The position numbers and the translations under genes are program-made. Of a stretch of DNA of 64,000 nt, positions 56,836 through 64,000 are shown in pieces. The notes under the pieces were generated by a model that was not told where the DNA came from, searched no databases, and saw nothing but the letters and a program-made list of their open reading frames with translations. Within the stretch, counting starts at the first letter, position 1. Each line of letters begins with the position of its first letter. Origin of the DNA: Alphaproteobacteria bacterium UBA1301 (GTDB lineage: Bacteria > Pseudomonadota > Alphaproteobacteria > Micropepsales > Micropepsaceae); the NCBI GenBank assembly GCA_002307725.1, contig DBUB01000010.1, positions 124,001-188,000 on the forward strand, read 5' to 3'.

Positions 56836-57615
56836 ATGGACCCGACAGAGACCTTCGCACCCGAAACCCAGCGCCCCCGCGTGATCGAGGGCGGCAAAGG
56901 CTTGGTTGCGACCCGGATCGCAAAATCCTTCAAGCAGCGTCCCGTTGTCCGTTCCGTCAGCATTTCGGTGAAGCGGGGCGAGGTCGTCGGTTTGCTTGGT
57001 CCCAACGGTGCCGGCAAGACGACCTGCTTCTATATGATCACCGGGCTGATCCCGGTCGATGCCGGCACGATCGAAATCGATGGCTACGACGTCACCCGTC
57101 TGCCGATGTACCGGCGGGCCCGTCTCGGCATTGGCTACCTGCCGCAGGAAGCGTCCATTTTCCGCGGCCTGACGGCGGAAGAGAACATCCGCGCCACCGC
57201 GGAGCTGGTCGAGCCCGAACCGGGCCTCCTGGAAGCGGCCGTGGAAGAACTGCTCGCCGAATTTGGCGTTACCCACGTGCGCAACACGCCGTCGATCGCG
57301 CTGTCCGGCGGTGAGCGCCGCCGCGTCGAAATCGCGCGCGCGTTGGCGACCCATCCCTCCTACATCCTGCTTGATGAACCGCTGGCTGGCATCGATCCGA
57401 TCGCCGTCGGCGAAATCCGCGCCTTGGTGAAGCATCTTAAGGATCGCGGCGTTGGCGTTTTGATCACCGATCACAACGTCCGCGATGCGCTCGAGATCAT
57501 TGATCGCGCCTACATTCTGCATGACGGCGTGGTGATGATGGAAGGTACGCCCAGCGACATCGTGGCCGACCGCGACGTGCGGCGCGTCTATCTCGGAGAA
57601 CGGTTCTCGCTATGA
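56836..57615 (+). CDS. lptB: LptB, LPS export ABC ATPase
   Basis: A 259-residue ATPase with Walker A GPNGAGKTTCFYMITGL, Q-loop YLPQEASIFRGLTAEENI, signature LSGGERRRVEIARAL, Walker B YILLDEPLAGIDP and switch TDHNVRD, which is the LptB form. It powers LPS extraction from the inner membrane. Followed by rpoN 44 bases later. Confidence 0.95.
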   Translation: MDPTETFAPETQRPRVIEGGKGLVATRIAKSFKQRPVVRSVSISVKRGEVVGLLGPNGAGKTTCFYMITGLIPVDAGTIEIDGYDVTRLPMYRRARLGIGYLPQEASIFRGLTAEENIRATAELVEPEPGLLEAAVEELLAEFGVTHVRNTPSIALSGGERRRVEIARALATHPSYILLDEPLAGIDPIAVGEIRALVKHLKDRGVGVLITDHNVRDALEIIDRAYILHDGVVMMEGTPSDIVADRDVRRVYLGERFSL

Positions 57616-57659
57616 GATGTTGGCGTTCCATTGCCTATCTGATGGAGGAGGAGGCGTAA

Positions 57660-59180
57660 ATGGCCGTCTCCCAGCGCCTCGAAATCCGGCAAGGCCAAAG
57701 CCTTGTAATGACGCCGCAGTTGCAGCAGGCGATCAAGCTGCTGCAGTTGTCGAACATGGAATTGACGGAGTTCTGCGAGCAGGAGCTGGAGAAGAACCCT
57801 CTTCTGGAACGCGACGACACCACTCCGGCCGTTGAAGGTGAGCGTGAGCCGCCTGCCGAAGCCGTCGCGCCGTCCGAAGCCCTCGACCAGGAATTGGCGC
57901 GCGAAGATTTTTCCAAATGCGCCGATATGGATGCGACCGGCGAAGACCGCTATGCCGACGGCGAGGAACGCGGCGCCACCAGCACTCCGACCACACCGCT
58001 TGCCGACTATACGACCGTCCGCAATTCGCAGCGGTATGACGGCGACGAAGACCTTCTGGAATCCACCGTCGCTGGCGGCGGCACGCTGAAGGACCATCTT
58101 TACGAACAGCTCGCCATCGCCGCGCTCGATCACGACAAGCGCCTCATCTGCGTCGCGCTGATCGATGCGGTGGACGAGGCCGGTTACCTGCGCGCCGATC
58201 TCGATGAAATGGCCACGCGTCTCGGCGTCGGTAGGACCGATGTCGAGGAAATCCTCAGGGTGTTGCAGGGCTTCGACCCCGTCGGCGTTGCCGCCCGCAA
58301 TCTCGCCGAATGCCTGGCGCTGCAGCTCAAGGACAAAGACCGGTTCGATCCCGCTATGGCCGCGATGATCGCCCATCTCGATCTGGTGGCGCGCCGCGAC
58401 ATGGCCCAACTTGCCCAGATTTGCGGCGTCGATACCGCTGACATCGCCGACATGCTGGCGGAAATTCGGGCGCTGTCGCCCAAGCCGGGCCTCCAGTTCT
58501 CCTCCGATACGGTGCAGCCGGTGGTGCCCGATGTGATCGTACGCGAAGGCCCCGATGGCGGTTGGGCGATCGAGCTCAATTCCGAGACCTTGCCGCGGCT
58601 TCTGGTTAACGCCCGCTATTTTGCCAAAGTCTCGACCCATGCCCGCGACAAGGACTCCAAGACCTATCTTACCGAGTGCCTGAACAACGCCAACTGGCTG
58701 GTGAAGAGTCTGGACCAGCGGGCGCGTACCATTCTCAAAGTCGCCACCGAGATTGTGCGTCAGCAAGACGGTTTTCTCACCTACGGTGTGCGGCATTTGC
58801 GACCGTTGAACTTGCGCACCATCGCTGACGCGATCGGCATGCACGAATCGACGGTCAGCCGTGTGACATCGAACAAATACATTGCGACGCCGCGTGGACT
58901 GTTCGAACTGAAATACTTCTTCACCGCCTCCATTCAATCGCTGGACGGTTCGGAAGCCCACTCGGCGGAAGCGGTTCGCGATCGCATTCGCGAGATGATC
59001 GAACGCGAAGAGCCCCGCGAAATCCTGTCCGATGATCGCATCGTTTCGATGCTGACCGCCGACGGCGTCAATATCGCACGCCGCACCGTGGCCAAGTATC
59101 GCGAATCGATGCGCATCCCGTCCTCGGTCGAGCGGCGGCGGCTCAAAATAGGAGAATCCCTGAATTCCGGGCTTCGCTGA
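57660..59180 (+). CDS. rpoN: RNA polymerase sigma-54 factor
   Basis: A 506-residue sigma-54. Region I (MAVSQRLEIRQGQSLVMTPQ, then QQAIKLLQLSNMELTEFCEQ), acidic region II, core-binding domain, helix-turn-helix and the C-terminal RpoN box (ARRTVAKYRESMRIPSSVER). ATG 57660 follows GAGGAGGAGG. It directs polymerase to -24/-12 promoters and with NifA is required for the nif promoters seen here. Confidence 0.97.
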   Translation: MAVSQRLEIRQGQSLVMTPQLQQAIKLLQLSNMELTEFCEQELEKNPLLERDDTTPAVEGEREPPAEAVAPSEALDQELAREDFSKCADMDATGEDRYADGEERGATSTPTTPLADYTTVRNSQRYDGDEDLLESTVAGGGTLKDHLYEQLAIAALDHDKRLICVALIDAVDEAGYLRADLDEMATRLGVGRTDVEEILRVLQGFDPVGVAARNLAECLALQLKDKDRFDPAMAAMIAHLDLVARRDMAQLAQICGVDTADIADMLAEIRALSPKPGLQFSSDTVQPVVPDVIVREGPDGGWAIELNSETLPRLLVNARYFAKVSTHARDKDSKTYLTECLNNANWLVKSLDQRARTILKVATEIVRQQDGFLTYGVRHLRPLNLRTIADAIGMHESTVSRVTSNKYIATPRGLFELKYFFTASIQSLDGSEAHSAEAVRDRIREMIEREEPREILSDDRIVSMLTADGVNIARRTVAKYRESMRIPSSVERRRLKIGESLNSGLR

Positions 59181-59205
59181 TTTCAAGCGTTGACTTTGAA
59201 AAAAC

Positions 59206-59224
59206 CGCGGACTAATGGTCCGCG
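59206..59224 (+). terminator. Hairpin after rpoN
   Basis: CGCGGAC-TAATG-GTCCGCG, perfect 7-bp stem 25 bases after the rpoN stop; no T-tract, so a weak terminator or processing hairpin. Confidence 0.4.
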
Positions 59225-59388
59225 CCCTTCGGACGGGACCCTTTTGGGATTAAGGAAAACGGCCGGGAAACTGGCCCGAGAGTCAGACAGAAACAGGCAC
59301 GACAGTTTCGCAACAAGCGATCGGGTAGCGCGTTCGAACTAGGTGTTTTCTTCTTCTTCAGTGCTGAGAAGGTTACCATAGGGCCGTC

Positions 59389-59862
59389 ATGCAAATCTCC
59401 GACTTGCTAAGTCCTGAGGGCGTGCTTCCGTCTCTGAAAGTGAAGGACAAGAAGCAGCTTCTGCAGCATCTCGCCGACAAGGCGTCGCTTCTCACCCGTG
59501 TGCCGTCGGCGCGTATTTTGGAAACGCTGGTGGAGCGCGAGCGCCTTGGCACCACCGGTGTCGGGCAGGGCATCGCCATCCCGCACGGACGTCTCACCGA
59601 GATCAAGAAGATCACCGGTATTTTTGCCAAACTCGAAACGCCGATCGAATACGAAGCGGTGGACAACCAGCCGGTCGAGTTGGTGTTCATGCTGCTGGCG
59701 CCTGAAGGCGCCGGCGCCGATCACCTCAAGGCGTTGGCCCGCGTGTCGCGTCTTCTGCGCAATCAGGCCGCTTGCGAGAAACTGCGCAAGACGGCGAGCA
59801 GCGAGGCGTTGTATGCGATTCTTACCGAGCCGCCGGCGGCGACCGGTTCGGTCGCGGCCTGA
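59389..59862 (+). CDS. ptsN: PtsN, nitrogen PTS EIIA component
   Basis: A 157-residue EIIA-Ntr with phosphorylatable His66 in GIAIPHGRLTEIKKI. Functions in nitrogen/potassium signalling via the PTS-Ntr relay. It is 208 bases after rpoN; the hpf gene that normally sits between them in proteobacteria is not present. Confidence 0.95.
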   Translation: MQISDLLSPEGVLPSLKVKDKKQLLQHLADKASLLTRVPSARILETLVERERLGTTGVGQGIAIPHGRLTEIKKITGIFAKLETPIEYEAVDNQPVELVFMLLAPEGAGADHLKALARVSRLLRNQAACEKLRKTASSEALYAILTEPPAATGSVAA

Positions 59863-60125
59863 GCCGAAAAGCCCGTTTTGACCAGCCCGCTTCCGTTGGA
59901 TGGTGGGGCGCCTGGATCTGATCGACGTCCGGGACGGCGGCGCCGGCGACCGATTTCGGCTGCGGGGTGTTTTTCAAGGGTCTGGACCCCAGTTTTTGGG
60001 GGGTGCCGGGTCCGGGAAGAGGCCGGCCGCCATATCCGGCCAGACCTCCGCTTGCTCCGCGTCGCACCCGGGGTGTACTTTCGGCTCCGCTTAACCACGT
60101 CCGCTCACCCTTTGGCAGGACTCCC

Positions 60126-62891
60126 GTGACCCCCAGAAACCGAATTTTCGCGATTGTCGCTGGCGCCGTTTTTCTCGCGCTCATCGTTTTACGCCTGGCT
60201 GCCAGCTTCCTGGTTGATTGGGCTTGGTTCGCCGCGCTCGGCTTTGCCGGCGTGTTCTGGACCACGGTGACCGCCCAGATCGCGGTGTTTGTGGCCGTGC
60301 TGGTGCCGACGGCTGCGATCCTTTACGTCAACGCCACCATTGCCCAGAAGCTGTCCGGGTTCCGCCCCGCGTTGCACAGCGTCGTGTCGCCGTGGACGTC
60401 GATCGAGGGTCTGACACCGCCGGTTCTACTTGAGCGGCTCTATCGCAACTTCCCCTGGCGCTGGCTGATCGCCGCCGCAGCGGTGTTTGTGGCCATCCTG
60501 ATTGCGCTATCGCAGCTCGGCAATTGGAGTGTGGTGCTGCGTTATGTCTATCAGGTGCCGTACGGCCTGAACGATCCCTTGTTTGGCAAGGACATCGGCT
60601 TCTACCTGTTCTCGCTGCCGGCCTATGTCGCGCTCAAGGACTGGCTGTTGTTTACGGTCGGCGTTGCCGGTTTGATGGCCGCGGTGCTCTATTGGGTGCA
60701 TGGCGCGATCGTTGTCGATCAGCAGCGCCGCTTTATCGCTCCCGTGGCGGTGGCGCACGGCTCGGTGCTGCTCGGCCTCTGGCTGATCGTCAAGGCGTGG
60801 GACTACTGGCTGCAGCGTTTCCAGCTCGTCTACGGCGACAACGGCGTCGTGGTCGGCGCCAGCTTCACCGACGTGCATCTGCAGATTCCGATTCTGTGGG
60901 CGCTGATGGTTGTGGCGCTGGCGGGGGCGGTGGTGTCGTTCATCAATTTGCGCGGCCACAGCCTCAAGAATCCGGCGCTGGCAGCGTTGGCCCTGGTAGC
61001 GGTCTCTGTCGTGATAACGCCGATCATCAGCGGGATCTACGAGCGCGTCTACGTCAAACCGAACCAGCTCCAGCTCGAGGCGCCTTACATCGCGCGCAAC
61101 ATCGCGATGACGCGCGAGGCTTATGGACTCAACAACATCCAGGAAAAGCCGTTTGTTGCTGACGAGGGCCTCAATGCCGCCGTGCTTGAGAACAATCGCG
61201 CCACCGTCGATAACATCCGGTTGTGGGACTACAAGCCCTTGCTGGCGAGCTATGCCCAGCTCCAGGAAATTCGCACCTATTACAAATTTGCCGACGCCGA
61301 CGTCGACCGCTACACGCTGAATGGCACCTATCAGCAGGTGATGACGAGTGCGCGCGAATTCGACGCCACCCAACTGCCGCAGAGCGCGCAGACCTGGGTC
61401 AACATGCACGTGCTTTACACCCACGGCAACGGCGTGGTGATGAGTCCGGTGACCAAGACCGAAACCGGCGGGTTGCCGTCGCTGTATGTGAAAGATATTC
61501 CGCCGGTTTCGACGGGCGGTCCCATCATCACCCAGCCGCGCATCTATTTCGGCGAAGCCGCGGACACCTATATCCTGGTCAAAAGTTCGGCGCCGGAGTT
61601 CGACTATCCCAAGGGCGATAACAACGTCTACACCAACTATAGCGGCCGCGACGGTGTCGCTATTGGCGGTCTCGGCAACCGGCTGCTGTTCTCGTGGTAT
61701 TTCGGCGACGTCAACATCCTGCTGTCGAAATACGTCACGCCGGAAAGCCGCATAGTCTTCCGCCGCAACATCCAGCAGCGCATCGGCCAGATTGCGCCGT
61801 TCCTGAAGCTCGACCACGATCCTTACATCGTGGTGTCGGGCGGCAAGCTCTATTGGATGCAGGACGCTTATACCGTCTCGGATGCCTTCCCTTATTCGAA
61901 GGCGGTGGACGACGGTTCAGGCAATTACTTCCGCAATTCGGTGAAGGTGGTGATCGACGCTTATAACGGCACGGTGTCGTTCTACATCGCCGATGCTGCC
62001 GATCCCTTGATCCGCACTTATGCGCGCATCTTCCCCGGTATGTTCCAGCCGCTGGCGACGATGCCGGCGGACCTCAGGCGTCACGTCCGCTATCCGGAGG
62101 ATTTCTTCGCCATCCAGGCGCAGATGTACGCTTCCTATCACATGGACGCGCCGGAAGTGTTCTACAACCGCGAGGACCTCTGGCAGTTCCCCAAGAAGCC
62201 CGCCGCCGACGACGACACTGGCGATACCAAGATGGCGCCGTATTTCATCAATACGCGGCTGCCGGGTGAGAAGGACACCGAGTTCGTGCTGATGCTGCCG
62301 ATGGTGCCGCGTCAGAAGGAGAACATGATCGCCTGGCTGGCGGCGCGCTGCGACCAACCCGGTTACGGCAAGCTGATCGTCTACACTTTCCCGAAAGACA
62401 AGCTGATCTACGGCCCTTACCAGATCAATGCGCTGATCAACCAGAACACCGAGGTGTCACAGCAGGTGACGTTGTGGAGCCAGTCCGGTTCGCGGGTGAT
62501 CCACGGCAATCTGTTGGTGGTGCCGATCGAGAACTCGGTGCTCTACGTGATGCCGCTGTACCTGCGCGCCGCGTCGGGCCAGTTGCCGGAACTCAAACGC
62601 GTCATCGCGGTGTTCGGCGGTAAGGTGGTGATGGAGGAAACGCTGGGTCAGGCGCTCGCCACGCTATTCAAGCTGCCCGAAGGTACCGTTCCTGCCGTGG
62701 TTGCACCGGCAGCGGGTGGGCAAGCGCCGTCGGCCGCACCACTTACCGGTGATGCCGCCAAGACTGCGCTCGACCACTACAACAAGGCGATCGGCAAGCT
62801 GAAGGCGGGCGACTGGGCCGGTTTCGGCGCCGAACTCGACGCCATGAAGCCGCTGCTAGAGGGTTTGAACAAAACGCCAGCGAAGAAATAG
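60126..62891 (+). CDS. UPF0182 family membrane protein
   Basis: A 921-residue protein. GTG 60126 preceded by AGGA is chosen since an upstream frame (from 59967) is arginine/proline-rich and not protein-like. Residues about 1-310 contain seven membrane helices (for example IFAIVAGAVFLALIVLRLAA, LKDWLLFTVGVAGLMAAVLY); the rest is a large extracytoplasmic domain with the family segments WDYKPLLASYAQLQEIRTYY, PRIYFGEAADTYILVKSS and KMAPYFINTRLPGEKDTEF. The function is unknown. Confidence 0.93.
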   Translation: MTPRNRIFAIVAGAVFLALIVLRLAASFLVDWAWFAALGFAGVFWTTVTAQIAVFVAVLVPTAAILYVNATIAQKLSGFRPALHSVVSPWTSIEGLTPPVLLERLYRNFPWRWLIAAAAVFVAILIALSQLGNWSVVLRYVYQVPYGLNDPLFGKDIGFYLFSLPAYVALKDWLLFTVGVAGLMAAVLYWVHGAIVVDQQRRFIAPVAVAHGSVLLGLWLIVKAWDYWLQRFQLVYGDNGVVVGASFTDVHLQIPILWALMVVALAGAVVSFINLRGHSLKNPALAALALVAVSVVITPIISGIYERVYVKPNQLQLEAPYIARNIAMTREAYGLNNIQEKPFVADEGLNAAVLENNRATVDNIRLWDYKPLLASYAQLQEIRTYYKFADADVDRYTLNGTYQQVMTSAREFDATQLPQSAQTWVNMHVLYTHGNGVVMSPVTKTETGGLPSLYVKDIPPVSTGGPIITQPRIYFGEAADTYILVKSSAPEFDYPKGDNNVYTNYSGRDGVAIGGLGNRLLFSWYFGDVNILLSKYVTPESRIVFRRNIQQRIGQIAPFLKLDHDPYIVVSGGKLYWMQDAYTVSDAFPYSKAVDDGSGNYFRNSVKVVIDAYNGTVSFYIADAADPLIRTYARIFPGMFQPLATMPADLRRHVRYPEDFFAIQAQMYASYHMDAPEVFYNREDLWQFPKKPAADDDTGDTKMAPYFINTRLPGEKDTEFVLMLPMVPRQKENMIAWLAARCDQPGYGKLIVYTFPKDKLIYGPYQINALINQNTEVSQQVTLWSQSGSRVIHGNLLVVPIENSVLYVMPLYLRAASGQLPELKRVIAVFGGKVVMEETLGQALATLFKLPEGTVPAVVAPAAGGQAPSAAPLTGDAAKTALDHYNKAIGKLKAGDWAGFGAELDAMKPLLEGLNKTPAKK

Positions 62892-62933
62892 AGCGTTTCA
62901 TCGTTTCCGTAAAATGGTGAAATGCTCTAGTGC

Positions 62934-63689
62934 CTACCGCGACACGAGTTTCAGCCTTGCCGTGAACGCCGGCTTTTCTTCGGTCGTTTTGCGGCCTTGG
63001 TATTGGCGGACCAGCGTGCCGCTCGCGTCCGGCGTTCCGGCTTCGCTGTCGATGATCACTGTATCGCCGACGCCGGTTTCGGCGAGGAAGTTCACCTCGT
63101 ATTCGTCGATGGCGGTGCGCGCCAGTTCGTCGGTGGTCATCGTGTCCGTTACCCATTGGGCGTAGCGGGTGTTGTTGACGTGACCATTGACGTCGAGATC
63201 GCTGTTGCGCACTTCGAAGCGCGCGATCTCCGCCAAATCGCTCCGCGGCGGAATGCGTTCGGCGGTGATATCGAGCACGCCGTCGGTGCGGGCCGGGATT
63301 CCGTCCATGATGCGGTCGAGCTTTTGGACCTTGCGCGTGTTCCAATCGAGCACCAGCCAGCTTGTTGAGCATTCGCCGACTTTTTTGTCGCCGACCAGAA
63401 TCTCGAATTCGCGCAGCGCCATGATGGCGCCGCTGCGGCGCGGCCAGGTGTTGATGGTGACTTTGTCCTGCCACACCGGCCATTCGCGCAGCACCAGCTT
63501 CTGGCGCGACAGCACCCAGATGGTGCCTTTCTCGACCAGTGCTTCGTAGCCCCAGCCAAGATGATCGGCATGAATCCAGGCGGTATCTTGCAACAGGTTC
63601 AACAGCCCCACCAAACTGATGCGCTTCTGGTGGTCGAGAACGATGGTGTTGACGTCGTAATGCTGGGTCCAGGTCGGATTGTCGATCAT
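62934..63689 (-). CDS. Acyl-ACP thioesterase (FatA/FatB-like)
   Basis: A 251-residue double hot-dog protein: IDNPTWTQHYDVNTIVLDHQ, QDTAWIHADHLGWGYEALVE, and the second domain with RNSDLDVNGHVNNTRYAQWV, which contains the Asn/His (NGHVNN) active-site pattern of acyl-ACP thioesterases. It releases fatty acids from acyl carrier protein. ATG 63689 follows GAGGA; the frame continues upstream to 63932 but that part is not protein-like. Confidence 0.9.
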   Translation of the reverse strand: MIDNPTWTQHYDVNTIVLDHQKRISLVGLLNLLQDTAWIHADHLGWGYEALVEKGTIWVLSRQKLVLREWPVWQDKVTINTWPRRSGAIMALREFEILVGDKKVGECSTSWLVLDWNTRKVQKLDRIMDGIPARTDGVLDITAERIPPRSDLAEIARFEVRNSDLDVNGHVNNTRYAQWVTDTMTTDELARTAIDEYEVNFLAETGVGDTVIIDSEAGTPDASGTLVRQYQGRKTTEEKPAFTARLKLVSR

Positions 63690-63833
63690 GCGGTCCTCGT
63701 TCACCTGTAAATGGACCCAAAGCGCACGATCAAACAAGAGCGCGGATGATCTCAGCGCCGAGAGCGCTTTCAGGAAAAGTGGAATCCGGTTTTCCGTCCG
63801 AAAGCGCGACAATCCTCTAACCGCACCAACGAA

Positions 63834-63863
63834 AAGCCGGAGGGGAGAGGGGCCCTCCGGCTT
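63834..63863 (-). terminator. Rho-independent terminator of the DUF1150-like gene
   Basis: On the minus strand an 11-bp stem (AAGCCGGAGGG / CCCTCCGGCTT) with an 8-base loop, followed by TTTTC, 23 bases after the stop codon. Confidence 0.8.
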
Positions 63864-63885
63864 CCATGAAACCCGGTCCAAAACA

Positions 63886-64000
63886 CTAATGCAGCGAGAC
63901 CGGTGTGAATTCGTTTTGTACCGCGGCGCCATAGGCGGTGTCGTAATCGTCGGTGACGCCGATCACGCTGCCGTCTTCGGCATGCAGCACATAGAGTTTG
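63886..64000 (-). CDS. DUF1150-like protein, C-terminal part (5' end outside window)
   Basis: Thirty-seven codons before the stop: KLYVLHAEDGSVIGVTDDYD, then TAYGAAVQNEFTPVSLH. The LYxLHAxDG and final PVSxH pattern match the short alphaproteobacterial DUF1150 family, which often sits next to an hsp20 gene. The start lies beyond base 64000. Confidence 0.75.
   Translation of the reverse strand, partial: KLYVLHAEDGSVIGVTDDYDTAYGAAVQNEFTPVSLH

Noticed and set aside
59967..60125. N-terminal extension of the UPF0182 gene from 59967
   Set aside because: Arginine/proline-rich, not membrane-like; GTG 60126 has a ribosome site and starts the first helix.

Overview
The window is one contiguous piece of a GC-rich alphaproteobacterial chromosome. 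The evidence is a NifA regulator carrying the oxygen-sensing C-x11-C-x19-C-x4-C motif typical of alphaproteobacteria, a cyclic beta-1,2-glucan synthase of the NdvB/ChvB type, a DUF1150-like protein, the kdsD-lptC-lptA-lptB-rpoN-ptsN block, and a DraT/DraG pair. A free-living diazotroph that also degrades plant polysaccharides (perhaps near Rhizomicrobium/Micropepsaceae) fits, but I cannot fix the genus from sequence alone. I see no rRNA, tRNA, CRISPR array or intact insertion sequence.

Layout. 1-5735 (minus): 5' part of a giant cyclic glucan synthase that runs off the left edge. 5.9-10.4 kb: small genes (two cold-shock proteins, an RMF-like protein, several short conserved or unknown proteins) and a secreted protein made of seven two-cysteine repeats. 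10.8-15.7 kb: two secreted glycosidases, a GH105-DUF4861 fusion and a GH3 enzyme. 15.7-40 kb: a nitrogen-fixation island: mop (molybdate binding), nifA-nifQ, an intervening macAB efflux pair and a NIPSNAP protein, nifS-draT-draG, the divergent pair nifB-fdxN-nifZ-nifT / nifHDKENX-DUF269-fdxB, then iscA-nifU(C-terminal domain)-nifV-nifW. An MFS transporter separates this from nifJ (40.4-43.9 kb). 44.1-49.7 kb: a five-gene ABC/LolA-like/beta-barrel envelope operon. 50.1-53.5 kb: a trypsin-like autotransporter. 53.8-62.9 kb: housekeeping genes (RNase D-like, LPS export genes, rpoN, ptsN, UPF0182). 62.9-64.0 kb: acyl-ACP thioesterase and a DUF1150-like fragment.

How it works together. RpoN encoded at 57.7-59.2 kb and NifA encoded at 16.2-17.9 kb should drive the sigma-54 promoters visible before nifS, nifB, nifH and iscA (candidate also before nifA itself). 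Each of the first four lies near copies of a TTGTCGG half-site that forms perfect TGT-N10-ACA NifA sites upstream of nifS and between nifB and nifH. NifH/D/K are the Mo nitrogenase; NifB, E, N, X, V and Q build FeMo-co; NifS, IscA and the Nfu-type protein supply Fe-S clusters; NifJ and the ferredoxins supply electrons; DraT and DraG switch NifH off and on by ADP-ribosylating its Arg101.

Most notable observations: draT and draG are co-directional with nifS behind one sigma-54 promoter; nifS and iscA appear to start at non-AUG codons (ACG and ATC) placed correctly after strong Shine-Dalgarno sites; and the ABC/LolA-like/barrel operon looks like a dedicated route to the outer membrane, preceded by a perfect palindrome overlapping its putative promoter.
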